This document shows positions 61,950-63,626 of a stretch of 63,626 nt of DNA, piece after piece. Origin of the DNA: Planctomycetaceae bacterium (GTDB lineage: Bacteria > Planctomycetota > Planctomycetia > Pirellulales > Pirellulaceae); the NCBI GenBank assembly GCA_002709045.1, contig PAPJ01000054.1, positions 1 through 63,626 of the forward strand, written 5' to 3'. The position numbers were made by a program, and so were the translations under genes. How positions within the stretch are numbered: position 1 is the stretch's first letter; each line of letters starts with the position of its first letter. The notes below the pieces were generated by a model that had not been told where the DNA came from, did no database searches, and was given only the letters and a program-made list of their open reading frames with translations.

Positions 61950-63386
61950 CTATGCTAAATTCAGAACTTTTATCGTGGCTTCGATAAGCATTTCAAGGCC
62001 ACCCTGCTTGATTACCGATGCCTCCTCCTGATAGAGCCCTTTTCCATAACTGGCCTGATCCAGCAGGTACCAGCAATCCGAACCGTCTGCCAGAGTTCCC
62101 ACCACCACAGCCCGGTCACCCACAGCCTCTCTGACCCTGGTCTGGTAACAGTTATATAATTCACCGTTAAGTCCCAGCAGGACAATCTCACCAACCGACC
62201 AACTACGAATCGTATAGGTAAATGATTCGATGGACTCCAGCTTCGAAATTCTTGTTAGCTTGCGATGCTCACGTTCTAATAGAGCCCGATGATCGCGTTG
62301 CTGCACCTCTGTCCATGCCCGGGCATCTGCAGATCCCTGGACCGCTTCCAGTTCATCAATTTTCTGAGATACCGAGGCCGCCGTACCAAGATCCTCGCGG
62401 TAGTTAAGCAGTACTTCACGGGACCAGGAGGTAAAGGAAGACAGGTCTTCCAATTCGCTTTCGCTAAACGGCTTATAAGACCAGACGCCAATTGTGGCAC
62501 CTGACACAACAGCACCATCATAGCTGTAGCGAGACGGGATTTCGGGCATCCCGGCCAGTACCTCCAGATTGGCAAGTCCCAATTGCCGTCCATTGCGTTC
62601 GGCAACCTTTACATCGCCCACGTAACCCTCACGGGGGCCAACGTCTCCTGAGGCGCCCTGAACAAAGACAATGGGGATTCTACCCAACGCATGCCGCATT
62701 GTTTTTCGCATCGCTCCGACATAATCAGGACTAACCAGTTTATTGTCCCAGGCAAGTGTCGTCGGATGACAGGCATAGTTAGAAATGACACTCAATAGCT
62801 CGCCATTCTCACGTGCCACCTTAATGGTAAGCAGTGTCTGATCAGTTGACTGCAGAGGATTAAATCCACAAACAAATCCCTGCCGCTCAACATCATAATA
62901 ATCCCGGTTGGTGGCGAGACCGCAATTTCCCATACCTGCCGTGAGCCAGACTTGTTCCAATTGATCCGATAACTCTTCACAGGTCTTGGCTACTTTTTGC
63001 CCTAATTCGGCGAGGTAGGGAGCTATTAAGTCACCACCGGGCAATTCGCTTCGTCCGGGATCCATTAGGCCGGCGCCATGGGTATGGGTAAAGTAAACAA
63101 CGATGTTATCCAGAGGCACGCCACAAGCATCACTAACCGTTTGTTTGAAGGCCTCATTGACATCCTTCCAGAACAGACAGTGATCGACTGACAGCAGCAG
63201 AAGTTCAGCTGAACCATCGACAGCACGCAACCACAATACGTTGCACTCAAGCTGTTGATGAACACCTTCAGCCTGATCGTGCAGTGCAGCTCCCCACATC
63301 CGGTGATAAATGTTTTCGGGGGGAGTGATCTTTACAATGAATGCTGCAGCCAAACAGCGTCCGTATTGATAGGTTGTATCGCGCAT
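61950..63386 (-). CDS. Neutral/alkaline ceramidase-like protein
   Basis: The 478-residue protein has MWGAALHDQAEGVHQQLECNVLWLR (ceramidase N-terminal-domain pattern), LSVDHCLFWKDVNEAFK, VVYFTHTHGAGLMDPGR (metal-binding THTH region), and YACHPTTLAWDNKLVSPDYVGAMRK. The later IVFVQGASGDVGPREGYVG is also typical. No signal peptide is seen. The family hydrolyses ceramide amide bonds, but planctomycete members mostly have unknown substrates. ATG 63386 directly abuts the T-run of an intrinsic terminator and has no ribosome binding site, so the true start might be downstream or translation might be regulated. Confidence 0.85.
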   Translation of the reverse strand: MRDTTYQYGRCLAAAFIVKITPPENIYHRMWGAALHDQAEGVHQQLECNVLWLRAVDGSAELLLLSVDHCLFWKDVNEAFKQTVSDACGVPLDNIVVYFTHTHGAGLMDPGRSELPGGDLIAPYLAELGQKVAKTCEELSDQLEQVWLTAGMGNCGLATNRDYYDVERQGFVCGFNPLQSTDQTLLTIKVARENGELLSVISNYACHPTTLAWDNKLVSPDYVGAMRKTMRHALGRIPIVFVQGASGDVGPREGYVGDVKVAERNGRQLGLANLEVLAGMPEIPSRYSYDGAVVSGATIGVWSYKPFSESELEDLSSFTSWSREVLLNYREDLGTAASVSQKIDELEAVQGSADARAWTEVQQRDHRALLEREHRKLTRISKLESIESFTYTIRSWSVGEIVLLGLNGELYNCYQTRVREAVGDRAVVVGTLADGSDCWYLLDQASYGKGLYQEEASVIKQGGLEMLIEATIKVLNLA

Positions 63387-63421
63387 AAAAAAGCCCCGGT
63401 CGTTACTCGAACCACCGGGGC
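63387..63421 (-). terminator. Intrinsic terminator abutting the ceramidase-like start codon
   Basis: On the minus strand GCCCCGGT (63421-63414) pairs with ACCGGGGC (63400-63393) across a 13-nt loop, followed by six Ts (63392-63387). It ends the gene at 63452. The T-run runs straight into ATG 63386. Confidence 0.85.
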
Positions 63422-63451
63422 ATTATAGCTTTTTCAGATGTTAGCTACTAC

Positions 63452-63626
63452 TTACCACTGCCCGAAGACATCGTCAGCCAACTCGTCAAGGGTGGATTCC
63501 AGTTCACTGTTATCCTCTTCGACAACATCCTGACTACCTCCGGTAAAGTAAGACAAACCTATTTGGTTTTCACGAACTCGCAGGAATTCGTCTATCACGA
63601 CAGCCTGAACAGCTTCTGTTGCGGCA
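63452..63626 (-). CDS. 3' end of an unknown gene (partial)
   Basis: The minus-strand frame enters from the right edge without a stop and ends at TAA (63454-63452). The visible 57 residues begin AATEAVQAVVIDEFLRVREN, continue with a Gly/Ser linker (YFTGGSQD) and end in an acidic tail VVEEDNSELESTLDELADDVFGQW. The tail resembles acidic helical C-termini of secreted planctomycete proteins, but the family cannot be named from this fragment. The intrinsic terminator 31 nt after the stop confirms it is a gene end. Confidence 0.65.
   Translation of the reverse strand, partial: AATEAVQAVVIDEFLRVRENQIGLSYFTGGSQDVVEEDNSELESTLDELADDVFGQW

Overview
The window reads as a chromosomal segment of a planctomycete with moderate GC content. 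The evidence is the mix of families: an NPCBM-type secreted protein, a DUF1598 protein, a Tat-exported Gfo/Idh/MocA oxidoreductase, a DoxX-like protein, a PQQ-type beta-propeller, a ceramidase-like protein, a sigma-54 activator with an FHA domain, and bacterial tetrahydromethanopterin/methylofuran-type biosynthesis genes. The exact genus cannot be read from the sequence. I see no phage, insertion sequence, CRISPR array or rRNA. The single tRNA is tRNA-Cys(GCA).

Layout, left to right. 1-7.6 kb: a forward block with the 3' end of an unknown gene, an NPCBM protein, one intact HtrA-like serine protease and two paralogues that have lost all three catalytic residues. A sugar isomerase and a small membrane protein follow, closed by a bidirectional terminator. 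7.6-17.6 kb: Gfo/Idh/MocA and DoxX-like genes (minus), a D-2-hydroxyacid dehydrogenase and a protein kinase (plus), a glycosyltransferase and an FHA-GAF-sigma54 activator (minus), and a monocistronic DUF1598 gene with a structured leader. 17.7-26.1 kb: mfnF-mfnE (plus) face a long minus-strand operon, sufR-nuoB-sufC-sufB-sufD-(decayed Rieske ferredoxin)-sufT-mfnD. The two sets overlap at their 3' ends. 26.4-32.6 kb: an alanine/glycine:cation symporter with a long extracytoplasmic N-terminus, two tRNA-dihydrouridine synthases flanking queG, and a lipoprotein.

32.8-41.9 kb is carbohydrate metabolism: rmlB-rmlA for dTDP-sugars, an SDR, gnd, a HAD hydrolase, a phosphofructokinase with pyrophosphate-type active-site residues, nagA and a secreted GH16 glucanase next to tRNA-Cys. 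42-50.5 kb holds a small basic protein, an enolase-superfamily enzyme, a response regulator, a repetitive secreted protein, and a surface-glycan-like set (nucleotide-sugar epimerase, DUF5989, SxtJ-like protein, carbamoyltransferase). 50.7-58.1 kb holds an ECF sigma factor with a putative anti-sigma factor, uvrB, nadC, a helix-hairpin-helix protein and typA/bipA. 58.3-63.6 kb holds a PQQ-type beta-propeller protein, a DapA-family protein, a galactonate-dehydratase-like enzyme, a ceramidase-like protein and a truncated gene at the edge.

The most unusual points are the protease/pseudoprotease/pseudoprotease array, the Rieske ferredoxin pseudogene inside the suf operon together with an inserted nuoB, the sharing of one operon by Fe-S assembly and a methylofuran-type gene, the DoxX-like gene with no usual start codon, and a terminator hairpin directly abutting a start codon at the right end. 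Start codons were moved from the longest open frame where a ribosome binding site or family alignment favoured it. All functions are from sequence reading, with no database search.
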